Assembly (NCBI GenBank): GCA_017993835.1
Contig: JAGOLX010000002.1
Coordinates: 1 to 64,000 of the forward strand
DNA length: 64,000 nucleotides
Reading direction: 5' to 3'
Origin: Phycisphaerae bacterium
GTDB taxonomy: Bacteria > Planctomycetota > Phycisphaerae > Sedimentisphaerales > Anaerobacaceae
This document shows positions 43,293 through 52,040 of the stretch, in pieces. How positions within the stretch are numbered: the stretch's first letter is position 1; each line of letters opens with the position of its first letter. The notes under the pieces were generated by a model. The model was not told the DNA's origin and did no database searches. It saw nothing but the letters and a program-made list of their open reading frames with translations. Both the position numbers and the translations under genes were made by a program.

Positions 43293-46200
43293 CTATTCTT
43301 CCGATTTGACGCTGAACAAGGCGGTCTCCCGTGCAAGGACCTGGCCGGCGGTGTCCACGATCTTCGTTTCCGCGTAGTAGAAGCCCGGGGTTGCACCGGT
43401 GCTGTCCCAGGTGGCGGCGTAGGAGGCCGTCCCGACCAGACCGGCGAGATTGTCCAGCAGCAGGCCGGCAACCAGCTCGTCCGAACCGTACTGGCGGATC
43501 ACAGTGTCCGCGAAGGCGTCCTGGGCCTCGCCCTCGGCGTTGAGCCAGACCTTGACCGTGACGAGGCTGCCCGGCGAATAGATCTTGCTGTCCGTGAACA
43601 GGGCACTGATGCGGACCGGCGAATCGAGCGTTTCGATCTCGAGCGTATACTGTTTGTAGAAGCGGCTCTCCGTCGTCTGCGCGTTGTACTCGAAGGGGTA
43701 GAGGGTCACGGCCAGCGTCGCTGTGCCATCCGCTCCAGGGATGACTCGCCAGTCGAGCTGCCTGTCTGGGCACCAGCCCGGCTCGGGTTCGATCAGGATG
43801 CCGTTGGGTTCCGGGAAGGCAGCGATCGTCATCACGGCCAGCGGTAGGTTCAGGCCGATAGCCGTCTGGAGTCCGTCTCGCTGCTGCACCTGAACGTCCT
43901 GTACGATCACGCCCGCCGGAACCTCGTATTCGAGATGATAGACCGGGACCATCGGTGTGTTCGGCTCGATGAGCACGTCGCCGCCCGGGAGGGTGACATG
44001 GTCATACCCGTCGAGGGTCCTGATTTGATAATCGGGCAGCTCGATCTGGGGATTGGAGTCGAGGGGCTCGGCGGCCGCGATCGATACCCTAGGCTCGGCG
44101 GCTGGAGCAACCGCGCCTCCGCCATCCAGGGCTCCGAACTTCGGGTCGCCGTAGTAGTTGTACTCCATGGCCCAGAACCTCCAGCGATCGTTTCCTCCCA
44201 TCCGGCTGCGCCGATAGTCGCGGAAGGCCTTGCCGGCTGTTTCATCCCGGTCCCATTGTGACAGGAAGCCGGGACCAGCTGCGCTGTTGGCGGTGGTGCT
44301 GGATACCTCGGTCGATCCGATATAGGCGGCCGCGCCCTGTGCGAAGAAGGTCTCGGCGAACCCACCATCACCATCACTGTGAGCGTCGACCGCGCCGCCA
44401 TCATACCACCACCATTCGCCTTCGTAATTGCCGGTCAGGCAGGACAGCGCAAAGACCAGGGGCCCGGCTGTCAGAGACAGCGTGCCGATGTCCACGCGGT
44501 TGAAGGGGGAGCAGGAGCCGGGGTTGCCGTGCCCGGCGAGCACGAACAGGTCGATCCGATCCTCGATGTCCTGAAGGACCGGCAAATAGCGCTGCTTCCA
44601 CCCGTCGGCGTAGTGGCCGTCGAGGGCGTACAGACGGTCATCGCTCTCACGGGCCAGGCAGACTTCCTCTTTCCCGTCTCCGTCGAGGTCGTCGCAGGTC
44701 ACTCCGTCGTAGCGGGTGGATCCGCCGGTCGTCCGAGCGCCGTCGCAGTGGAGGAATCGCGAGTAGATCAGGCTGCTTCGACCTCGGACGAGTTGCCAGC
44801 CTGAAGCCGCGTCATAGGAGGCGCAGTCAGCCTGGAAGATGTGGAGGCGACGCTTGCTGTCGATCACATCGTCGATCAAGACGGCCAGTTCGTCGCCACC
44901 GTCGCCGTCCATGTCCCCGGCCACCAGACTGTCGTAGGCTGTGTACGGCTCGCATGGGATTTCCATGAGCAGAGTGCCTCTGCGGTCGTAGACGTAGATC
45001 CGGTCATCGCTGTCGTTGCCGATGACAATCTCGTCGCCGGGGTTGGAGGTGTCGATGTCCGCGATGGCCAATCCGTCGTAGGAGGAGAACGGGATGTCCA
45101 GCCGGTAGGTCCGATAGAGGCCGGGAGGCGAACTGACGTATTCGTAAATGTCAACGGTGCCCCCGTCGATGGGCCGGGCTACGACGACCACGTCCTGTGC
45201 CAGGACGTCCAAGACATGACCGCAGGCGATCACGTCCCACGACTCGAGTTCGGCGTCGAACCCGAGATACGTATGGGACGTCGTGTTCGGCGGGTCGCAA
45301 ACGACGATGAGCCTGTCGAAGGAGATGTCGCCGACGATGATCTCATCCTCGCCGTCGGCGTCGATGTCGCCGGCGGCCAGGGCGTCGCCGGAATTGAAGG
45401 GAACCATGAACGACGCGGCACCGCTGAACGGCGTGCTGATCAGATCCAGGTTCCCGGCGGTGACGAGATAGCCTCTGTCCTCGCCCGGATCGATGCGGAT
45501 TGCCGACATGCCATAGCCGTCGAGGACGGCTGTCACGAAACCGTCCCCCGCGTCCATCGGGAAATCGTAGCCGCTGACGGGTTCCGCTTTGTGCACGTAG
45601 GCGCTCCAATGGTGTGCCTTGGCCTCCTCGGTCATGATCTCGCCGCCGGCTGCCTGGTCGTCCCAGGTGTCGACTACGTCGCGGGCGTTGCCGACGAAGT
45701 TCTCCCAATCGCTCTCCGCGCCGCTGGTGGCGACGCCGTAGGAACGGTCGAAGCCGGCATTCAGGCTGGACTCCATCGCCTGCGTCAGCGCGCCGTCGGA
45801 GTCGCCGATGAGCCGTCCCACGCACAATTCCGGGACGTTGTCGGACGACGCGACGTCGCCATAAGGCAGATCGGAATAGCCGACCTCAACGGATTGTGTC
45901 CCGCCGGTCCAGCTCATGTCCGGCGAATTGACGGTCCACGAGGGCAGGATCTCCGTTTCGCCGACGAGCAGGAGATAGCCGTTGGATAGGTAATGGCCGG
46001 CCACGCCGTCGCTGCCGGTCATCTCACGTCCCCACGACTTGACGCAGTCCCGGATCCAGGAGGGGTCGTCGGAACCGACGCCGAAGAGGTACCCGAGGAT
46101 GCCGTTGCGATGGTAGGCGAGTCGGGCCATCTCGGACAACACGTCGTCGGCGCCGCCGAATTCGCTGTCGCACAGATCCGGATTCGTCACGATCAGGTAA

Positions 46201-48911
46201 TCCGAGCCCTCGATGGCTGAGTCGATCTCGTCGTCGAGCAGGATATCGTCCTCCGTGCGGACGCACGGACAACTGATGGTCCACTCGTCGGAGCCCGTGG
46301 AATCGACGACTTCCACGGGGTCTTCCCCGATCTCGTACTTGACCGCGCCGAGGATGAAGTACTGTACGGGAACGGCGTAGTACTCCAGACGAACCGTGTG
46401 GTGCGCCCGGATCTCGTACACGCTCGACCCGTCACTGAACAGATCCAGGATCACGTCGTTGTGCTGGCCATGCGAGGAGGGCGTGGTCCAGACGAGGTAG
46501 TCGTCGAAGCTGTCCTGGATCGGCTGGAGTCCGTCGACGTTGTCACGGACACATTCGCACAGGTAGCTGACGGTTCCCCGGTTGTGGATGTTCAGTCGGA
46601 TGCGAAAGGCGTTGCCCTCCCGCCAGACCTGGCGGGTCGTTTCGATCTCCGGCTCGCCTTCTTCGATCTCGATGTCCCGAGTGATCGTCTGAATGCACTG
46701 GTCGTTGGCGACCGCGTCGACGCGGATCGCGCAACTTCCCACGCGCATCCCCCCGGCGTCCCAGATGAACTCGTAGCGGTGGTCCGGCTGGGAGGAGACG
46801 GTCCCGACGTGGGCCATATTGACATAGAAACGGACTTCTTCGAGAGGCCAGTCCACGAATTCCAGGTCAACGCCCGATTCGCCCGGCGGCAACTCGACCC
46901 CGCTGACATCGTGAAGGATCGTGTCCCACATGTAGGCATGAACGCGAATAGGGATCTCGGTGCCCTCCGGCGCGGTCTCGCCGGGGATGTAGAACGTCTC
47001 ATTCCGGAACGGATACTCGAACTCCGCCATGATCTTATCGCATTCATAGGCAGGCTCGAACAGGTCGGACAGACGGTCCAGCATTCCGGCGGCCGAAACG
47101 ACCGCTTCGATGTTCCAAGGTCGGAAGATCTCGCCACGGCTGATTCCCATCAGTCCCGGCGTGAGTACCGCCTGGAACGGAGGGGTGTAGTCCGTCTGAA
47201 GCCGCGTGCCGTCCGCGAAGAACTCGACCTTGTCCACATCGTTCTCGTCCCGGATCACGGCTGTGATCCGGTAGCAGGGGAAGTCGGTCGCCTCTCGCTC
47301 GAAAACGAGGTCCCGGATCTTTGCGGCTGTCCCGCCCTCGGTCTTCGTGCGGAAATAGCCCGGCTTGCTCTCGACCGATTGCCCGTCCTGGGTGGCAGAG
47401 CGGACCTTGAACTGGTAGACGGTCCCCGGCGTGAGGCCCTTGATGTGGATCAGGTGCTCGGTCGTCCGCTGGGAGGAACTCTGACTGAAGCCGAAGACCC
47501 CCGCGTAGCGGTCGTAGAGGGCATTGCTGTCCGCGGGCTTGTTCGTCTTCCAGACGATATCGACTGTCTTGGGCATGATCGAACGGGCGAAGGGGCCCTC
47601 AGTGATCCGCAGCGGCGTGACATCGCATTCGGTGGTCCAGTCGAGACTGTTGTTCGTCTCGTCCTGCTCGACGATTTCCTCGTCGATGTCCGCCGTGACG
47701 CGGAAGGTGTGCCGGGCGTCGTGGCACTCGAAGAAGAACTTCATGAACGCGATATCGGCCGTTTCGCCTGGGTTCAGCGGGACCGTAACAACCGCCCAAT
47801 CGATCAAGCGGTCGCTCGTGAAAAGGCCGGCGCGGTGGCCGGCGGGTGCGGTGCCGCCGCCGGTGTTCTTGATCCTCGCATGAAGCTGGTGGTCGTCCTC
47901 CCAGACTCTGTCCACGATCAGGTCCGGCGGTTGGGCCTGCCCGGCCTGGGTCTGGAACGTCTGTTCGTCGCTGACCGCCTCGTCGGACTGGGTCTTCGAT
48001 CGCACGATGAAGTAATACAGCGTGCCGGGCGCCAGACCCTCCAGACGCACGCTGTGACTGGTTGTCTCGGTAGTGTTGTAGGAGTCCGCCGCGTACATGC
48101 CTGACGCGACGCCGTATCGGACGTCGCTGTCGCTTGCGTGGTTGGTCGTCCAGAGGACGGTCGCCCCGGTCTGCGTGATGTCCTGGACCGTCGGGCCCGA
48201 CAGGATCACCAGCGGCTCCGCCAGCGTGCGGAACGTCCGCTCCTTGCTCTGCACGGTGTTCCCGTGGGCGTCGGTGGATTCAACCACGTAGTAGTACCTC
48301 GTATCCGCCTTCAGTCCGTCGAGCGGGATCTTGTGGGCAGTCGTCATCTTCTGGCTGGATTCGCTGAACTTGTAGATCTGGGAGGACGTTCCATACCGGA
48401 CGAGGCTGTCGGAGTCCTCGTTCGTCGTCCACACGATCCATGCGGATGTCTGCGTGACGTTCGTTGCCTCCGGCCCGTCGGTGATCTTGGGCGCGGTCAC
48501 GTCGCAGATCCAGGTCTCCTGGCGCGTGTTGTTCTTCTCGTTCGACTCGGGAACGATGTCGTACGCGTCGGTGCGGACCAAGACGGTGTGCGACCCGTCG
48601 GCGGTGCACTGCCAGGAGTACTGCAGGAATGCGCCGCTGTACGTGTCCCCGGGCAACATCGGGTTGGGAACGAAGGCTGCGTCGACGAGGGTTCCGTCCA
48701 CCGCAAGCGTGGCGCTGTGGCCGCTCTTGGCGGTGGTTGTCCCACTGTTCTTGACGGTGAAATGGACCGTCCCGCTCGCTTCCCATTGATCGACGACGAC
48801 CAGGTCCGGCGCCGCCTGCGCAAGCACGGTTGCAGCGGGAAACAGACAGACCGCGGCCACGAGGACGAGGTGCAGACGGGTTCTGATGACGTGCTTCGGA
48901 TTGGTGCGCAT
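43293..48911 (-). CDS. giant secreted gingipain-type (C25) protein with a beta-propeller inserted in the catalytic domain
   Basis: 1872 residues from the ATG at 48911; AAAGGAGG precedes it. A signal peptide ends near ATVLAQA. Then come a CARDB domain (35-135), fibronectin-III-like units (about 140-230, 235-325), a second CARDB (330-430), another fibronectin unit (435-525) and beta-rich modules to 880. The C25-like fold begins at YLIVTNPDL (905) and YLLLVGETEILP (979), runs to VGRLIGDS (1031), is interrupted by four FG-GAP repeats (about 1176-1200, 1279-1305, 1327-1345, 1402-1428), and resumes with the catalytic His in VLAGHGNPGS (1461) and Cys in ALSCLTGNYEG (1491). The C-terminus is beta-rich. 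Expected to be a surface or secreted cysteine peptidase. Confidence 0.82.
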   Translation of the reverse strand: MRTNPKHVIRTRLHLVLVAAVCLFPAATVLAQAAPDLVVVDQWEASGTVHFTVKNSGTTTAKSGHSATLAVDGTLVDAAFVPNPMLPGDTYSGAFLQYSWQCTADGSHTVLVRTDAYDIVPESNEKNNTRQETWICDVTAPKITDGPEATNVTQTSAWIVWTTNEDSDSLVRYGTSSQIYKFSESSQKMTTAHKIPLDGLKADTRYYYVVESTDAHGNTVQSKERTFRTLAEPLVILSGPTVQDITQTGATVLWTTNHASDSDVRYGVASGMYAADSYNTTETTSHSVRLEGLAPGTLYYFIVRSKTQSDEAVSDEQTFQTQAGQAQPPDLIVDRVWEDDHQLHARIKNTGGGTAPAGHRAGLFTSDRLIDWAVVTVPLNPGETADIAFMKFFFECHDARHTFRVTADIDEEIVEQDETNNSLDWTTECDVTPLRITEGPFARSIMPKTVDIVWKTNKPADSNALYDRYAGVFGFSQSSSQRTTEHLIHIKGLTPGTVYQFKVRSATQDGQSVESKPGYFRTKTEGGTAAKIRDLVFEREATDFPCYRITAVIRDENDVDKVEFFADGTRLQTDYTPPFQAVLTPGLMGISRGEIFRPWNIEAVVSAAGMLDRLSDLFEPAYECDKIMAEFEYPFRNETFYIPGETAPEGTEIPIRVHAYMWDTILHDVSGVELPPGESGVDLEFVDWPLEEVRFYVNMAHVGTVSSQPDHRYEFIWDAGGMRVGSCAIRVDAVANDQCIQTITRDIEIEEGEPEIETTRQVWREGNAFRIRLNIHNRGTVSYLCECVRDNVDGLQPIQDSFDDYLVWTTPSSHGQHNDVILDLFSDGSSVYEIRAHHTVRLEYYAVPVQYFILGAVKYEIGEDPVEVVDSTGSDEWTISCPCVRTEDDILLDDEIDSAIEGSDYLIVTNPDLCDSEFGGADDVLSEMARLAYHRNGILGYLFGVGSDDPSWIRDCVKSWGREMTGSDGVAGHYLSNGYLLLVGETEILPSWTVNSPDMSWTGGTQSVEVGYSDLPYGDVASSDNVPELCVGRLIGDSDGALTQAMESSLNAGFDRSYGVATSGAESDWENFVGNARDVVDTWDDQAAGGEIMTEEAKAHHWSAYVHKAEPVSGYDFPMDAGDGFVTAVLDGYGMSAIRIDPGEDRGYLVTAGNLDLISTPFSGAASFMVPFNSGDALAAGDIDADGEDEIIVGDISFDRLIVVCDPPNTTSHTYLGFDAELESWDVIACGHVLDVLAQDVVVVARPIDGGTVDIYEYVSSPPGLYRTYRLDIPFSSYDGLAIADIDTSNPGDEIVIGNDSDDRIYVYDRRGTLLMEIPCEPYTAYDSLVAGDMDGDGGDELAVLIDDVIDSKRRLHIFQADCASYDAASGWQLVRGRSSLIYSRFLHCDGARTTGGSTRYDGVTCDDLDGDGKEEVCLARESDDRLYALDGHYADGWKQRYLPVLQDIEDRIDLFVLAGHGNPGSCSPFNRVDIGTLSLTAGPLVFALSCLTGNYEGEWWWYDGGAVDAHSDGDGGFAETFFAQGAAAYIGSTEVSSTTANSAAGPGFLSQWDRDETAGKAFRDYRRSRMGGNDRWRFWAMEYNYYGDPKFGALDGGGAVAPAAEPRVSIAAAEPLDSNPQIELPDYQIRTLDGYDHVTLPGGDVLIEPNTPMVPVYHLEYEVPAGVIVQDVQVQQRDGLQTAIGLNLPLAVMTIAAFPEPNGILIEPEPGWCPDRQLDWRVIPGADGTATLAVTLYPFEYNAQTTESRFYKQYTLEIETLDSPVRISALFTDSKIYSPGSLVTVKVWLNAEGEAQDAFADTVIRQYGSDELVAGLLLDNLAGLVGTASYAATWDSTGATPGFYYAETKIVDTAGQVLARETALFSVKSEE

Positions 48912-48931
48912 GACTCTCAGCCTCCTTTGGG

Positions 48932-48988
48932 GTGGCTCCGCGTGAATGGCCATCCCGAATCAACGTCTCGATTGATCCGCAGAGCCAC
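48932..48988 (-). promoter_or_regulatory. structured 5' leader of the C25 gene
   Basis: On the minus strand GTGGCTCTGCG (48988-48978) pairs with CGCGGAGCCAC (48942-48932) over 11 bp with one U-G wobble that is only compatible with the gene strand. It encloses a small hairpin (ATCAA...TTGAT) and ends just before the AAGGAGG ribosome site, so it could modulate translation. Confidence 0.4.
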
Positions 48989-49198
48989 GGTCGCAGGGAA
49001 GAAAGCAAGCCCGCCCGCAGGGTGAGCCGGGCGGCAGTCCCGGGTGCGCCGGAAGCTCACATTCCACCATTATCCGCAGCCAGGCGGGCTGTGTCAAGGC
49101 CCAACTCGGGTTTGCCCTGGGGTTTGGCCGGGGTTGACGGGCGGCGGGCGGGCCAGTAGCATAACCACCTGCCCGACGGGCTATCGAAAGGAGCTGTC

Positions 49199-50098
49199 AT
49201 GCAGATCATTCAACAGACGAACATCCCCGGCCGCAAGCCGATGCGCGGCAAGGTCCGCGATATCTACGACCTCGGCGACAAGCTGCTGATCGTCGCCACT
49301 GACCGAATCAGCGCCTTCGATGTCGTCATGGCCAACGGGATTCCCTACAAAGGTGTCGTCCTGACGCAGATTTCGAAGTTCTGGTTCGAGTTCCTTACCG
49401 GCAAGGTCGAGCATCACCTGCTTTCGGACAACGTCAAAGACTACCCGAAGCCGTTTTCCGCCCAGGGAACGCAGCTCCAGGGTCGGAGCATGTTGGTTAA
49501 GAAGGTCGAGGTGTTGCCGATCGAGTGCGTGGTCCGCGGGTATCTGGCGGGCTCCGGCTGGAAGGAGTACCAGAAGACCGCGACGGTCTGCGGCGTGAAA
49601 CTGCCTTCCGGCCTGAAGCAGTGCCAGAAGCTCCCCGAGCCGGTTTTCACTCCGTCCACGAAGGCCGAGCGGGGCACACACGACGAGAACATCAGTTTCG
49701 ACGAGGCCGCCAGGATCGTCGGCGCCGATCGGGCGGCCTACGTCCGCGACAAGAGCATCGAAGTCTTCCAGAAGGCCGGACAGTACGCCGAGACCCGCGG
49801 CCTGATCCTGGCCGATACGAAATTCGAGTGGGGCCTGACCCCCGACGGCAAGATCATCCTGATCGACGAGGTCCTCACGCCGGACTCCTCGCGGTTCTGG
49901 CCCGCCGACAAGTACGCTCCCGGCCGGGACCAGGAGAGTTTCGACAAGCAGTTCGTCCGCAACTGGCTCGAGGAGATCCACTTCGACAAGTCCGGTCCCG
50001 GCGTCGAGCTCCCGCCGGACATCGTCGAGAAAACCAGCGCCAAGTACATTGAAGCCTACGAACGCCTGACCGGCAAGCCCTTTACCTGGAAGACGTGA
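49199..50098 (+). CDS. purC: phosphoribosylaminoimidazole-succinocarboxamide synthase
   Basis: 299 residues, the longer ADE1-like type of the family. Signature segments are MRGKVRDIYDLGDKLLIVAT, DRISAFDVVMANGIPYKGVV, IECVVRGYLAGSGWKEY and LADTKFEWGLTPDGKIILID with EVLTPDSSRFWP. It joins CAIR and aspartate in purine synthesis. AAAGGAGCTGTC precedes the ATG. Followed in the same direction by glnS after about 108 nt. Confidence 0.96.
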   Translation: MQIIQQTNIPGRKPMRGKVRDIYDLGDKLLIVATDRISAFDVVMANGIPYKGVVLTQISKFWFEFLTGKVEHHLLSDNVKDYPKPFSAQGTQLQGRSMLVKKVEVLPIECVVRGYLAGSGWKEYQKTATVCGVKLPSGLKQCQKLPEPVFTPSTKAERGTHDENISFDEAARIVGADRAAYVRDKSIEVFQKAGQYAETRGLILADTKFEWGLTPDGKIILIDEVLTPDSSRFWPADKYAPGRDQESFDKQFVRNWLEEIHFDKSGPGVELPPDIVEKTSAKYIEAYERLTGKPFTWKT

Positions 50099-50206
50099 CA
50101 GCAGGCGTAGAGATGGTTGATTTGTGATTGTTGATGTGTGATTTGAAGAAGTAGATCCCCAGCGAACAACCAAAGGATCTCTTTGCAGGAATTGAGTGGT
50201 TTTGAC

Positions 50207-51979
50207 ATGGAAAAGGACACAGAACGGACGGGCAACGGGCCGAACGGGACGGAAGGTCCCGGCGGCGAACGCGGACTGGACTTCATTCGCCAGATGGTCG
50301 CAGACGACCTCCAGTCGGGCAAGTGGGCCGGGCGGGTCGCGACGCGATTCCCGCCGGAACCCAACGGCTACCTGCACATCGGGCACGCCAAGAGCATCAA
50401 CCTGAACTATGGCATCGCCTCCGAGTTCGGCGGGCAGTTCAACCTTCGCTTCGACGACACGAACCCCGAGAAGGAAGAGCAGGAGTACGTCGATTCCATC
50501 ATCGAGGACGTCCGCTGGCTCGGCGCCCAGTGGGACGACCGGCTCTTCTACGGCTCCGACTACTTCCAGCAGATGCACGACTGGGCGGTCGAGCTGATCC
50601 GCAAGGGCAAGGCCTATGTCTGCGATCTGTCGGGCGACGAGGTCCGCGACTACCGCGGGACGCTCACCCAGCCGGGAAAGCCCAGTCCCTACCGCGACCG
50701 CTCGATCCAGGAGAACCTGGACCTCTTCGACCGGATGCGCAAAGGCGAGTTCCCCGACGGCTCCAAGACCCTCCGCGCCAAGATCGACATGGCCCACCCG
50801 AACCTCAACCTCCGCGACCCGATCATGTACCGGATCGTGCACGAGCATCATCATCGCCAGGGCGACGCCTGGTGCATCTACCCGATGTACGACTGGGCCC
50901 ACGGGTTCGAGGACTCCATCGAGGGCATTACGCACTCGATCTGCACGCTGGAGTTCGAGAACCACCGCCCGCTCTACGACTGGTTCATCGACGCGGTGAA
51001 CGAGGGCCGGACCGACGACGGTTCGGGCCCGTGGGGCAAGAGGATCCACCACCCGCAGCAGATCGAGTTCGCCCGTCTGAACCTGACGTACACGGTCATG
51101 AGCAAGCGAAAGCTGCTCAAGCTCGTCAAGGAGAAGCACGTTCGCGGCTGGGACGATCCTCGCATGCCCACGATCTCCGGCATGCGCCGTCGCGGCTACT
51201 CCCCCTCCGGCGTCCGCCAGTTCTGCAAGGTCATCGGCGTCAACAAATTCAATAGCACCGTCGACGTCGCCCTCCTGGAGCACTGCCTCCGCGAGGACCT
51301 GAACAAGACCTCCGCCCGCGTCATGGCGGTTCTGCACCCGCTGAAGGTCGTCATCGACAACTATCCCGAGGGCCAGGTCGAGGAGCTGGACGCGATCAAC
51401 AACCCCGAGGCCCCGTCGGCCGGGACGCGGAAGGTCCCGTTCTCTCGCGAGCTGTATATCGAGCGGGAGGACTTCATGGAGGAGCCGCCGAAGAAGTTCT
51501 TCCGCCTGGCTCCGGGCCGGGAGGTCCGACTGCGGTATGCGTACTTCATCACGTGCACCCGCGTCGTGAAGGACGCCTCGGGCAACGTGACTGAGCTCCA
51601 CTGCACCTACGACCCTGCCACTCGCGGCGGGGACGCCCCCGACGGGCGCAAGGTCAAGGCCACCCTGCACTGGGTCAGCGCCGCGCGGGCCCTGAAGGCC
51701 GAGGTCCGACTGTACGACAGCCTGTTCACAGTCCCCGATCCGGACGAGGCGCCTGAGGGCAAGGACTTCACGGCCAATCTGAACCCGAACTCGCTGCAGA
51801 CGTTGACCGACTGCTACGTCGAGCCGGCGCTGGCGAACGCGCCCGCACTGACTCGCTACCAGTTCGAACGACTCGGCTATTTCTGCGTCGATCCGGACAC
51901 CTCGCCCGGCGAGCTCGTCTTCAATCGCACGGTGACCCTCAAGGACACCTGGGCCAAGATCCAGGGGAAGGATGGTTGA
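50207..51979 (+). CDS. glnS: glutaminyl-tRNA synthetase
   Basis: 590 residues from the ATG at 50207; a TTG at 50183 is a weaker option. The HIGH-type motif is in [20 protein letters not shown], the KMSKS motif reads VMSKRKL, and the anticodon-binding beta barrels follow ([18 protein letters not shown] onward). The enzyme charges tRNA-Gln directly. The presence of GlnRS rather than only GatCAB is normal for some planctomycetes. Followed by nadE. Confidence 0.95.
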   Translation: MEKDTERTGNGPNGTEGPGGERGLDFIRQMVADDLQSGKWAGRVATRFPPEPNGYLHIGHAKSINLNYGIASEFGGQFNLRFDDTNPEKEEQEYVDSIIEDVRWLGAQWDDRLFYGSDYFQQMHDWAVELIRKGKAYVCDLSGDEVRDYRGTLTQPGKPSPYRDRSIQENLDLFDRMRKGEFPDGSKTLRAKIDMAHPNLNLRDPIMYRIVHEHHHRQGDAWCIYPMYDWAHGFEDSIEGITHSICTLEFENHRPLYDWFIDAVNEGRTDDGSGPWGKRIHHPQQIEFARLNLTYTVMSKRKLLKLVKEKHVRGWDDPRMPTISGMRRRGYSPSGVRQFCKVIGVNKFNSTVDVALLEHCLREDLNKTSARVMAVLHPLKVVIDNYPEGQVEELDAINNPEAPSAGTRKVPFSRELYIEREDFMEEPPKKFFRLAPGREVRLRYAYFITCTRVVKDASGNVTELHCTYDPATRGGDAPDGRKVKATLHWVSAARALKAEVRLYDSLFTVPDPDEAPEGKDFTANLNPNSLQTLTDCYVEPALANAPALTRYQFERLGYFCVDPDTSPGELVFNRTVTLKDTWAKIQGKDG

Positions 51980-52040
51980 TTATTGATGTTTGATTGTTGA
52001 TTTCAGACATCGAACGTCAAACGTCTTGGAGATTCGAGTC

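Noticed and set aside
44000-44500. Second peptidase catalytic site in the C-terminal part of the giant protein
   Set aside because: The only His and Cys in family context are at residues 1461 and 1491; other such residues lack the surrounding motif.
46398-48104. Long open frame on the plus strand opposite the C25 gene
   Set aside because: It is an antisense shadow in GC-rich DNA: no domain, random composition, and the opposite frame has clear CARDB, fibronectin and FG-GAP motifs.
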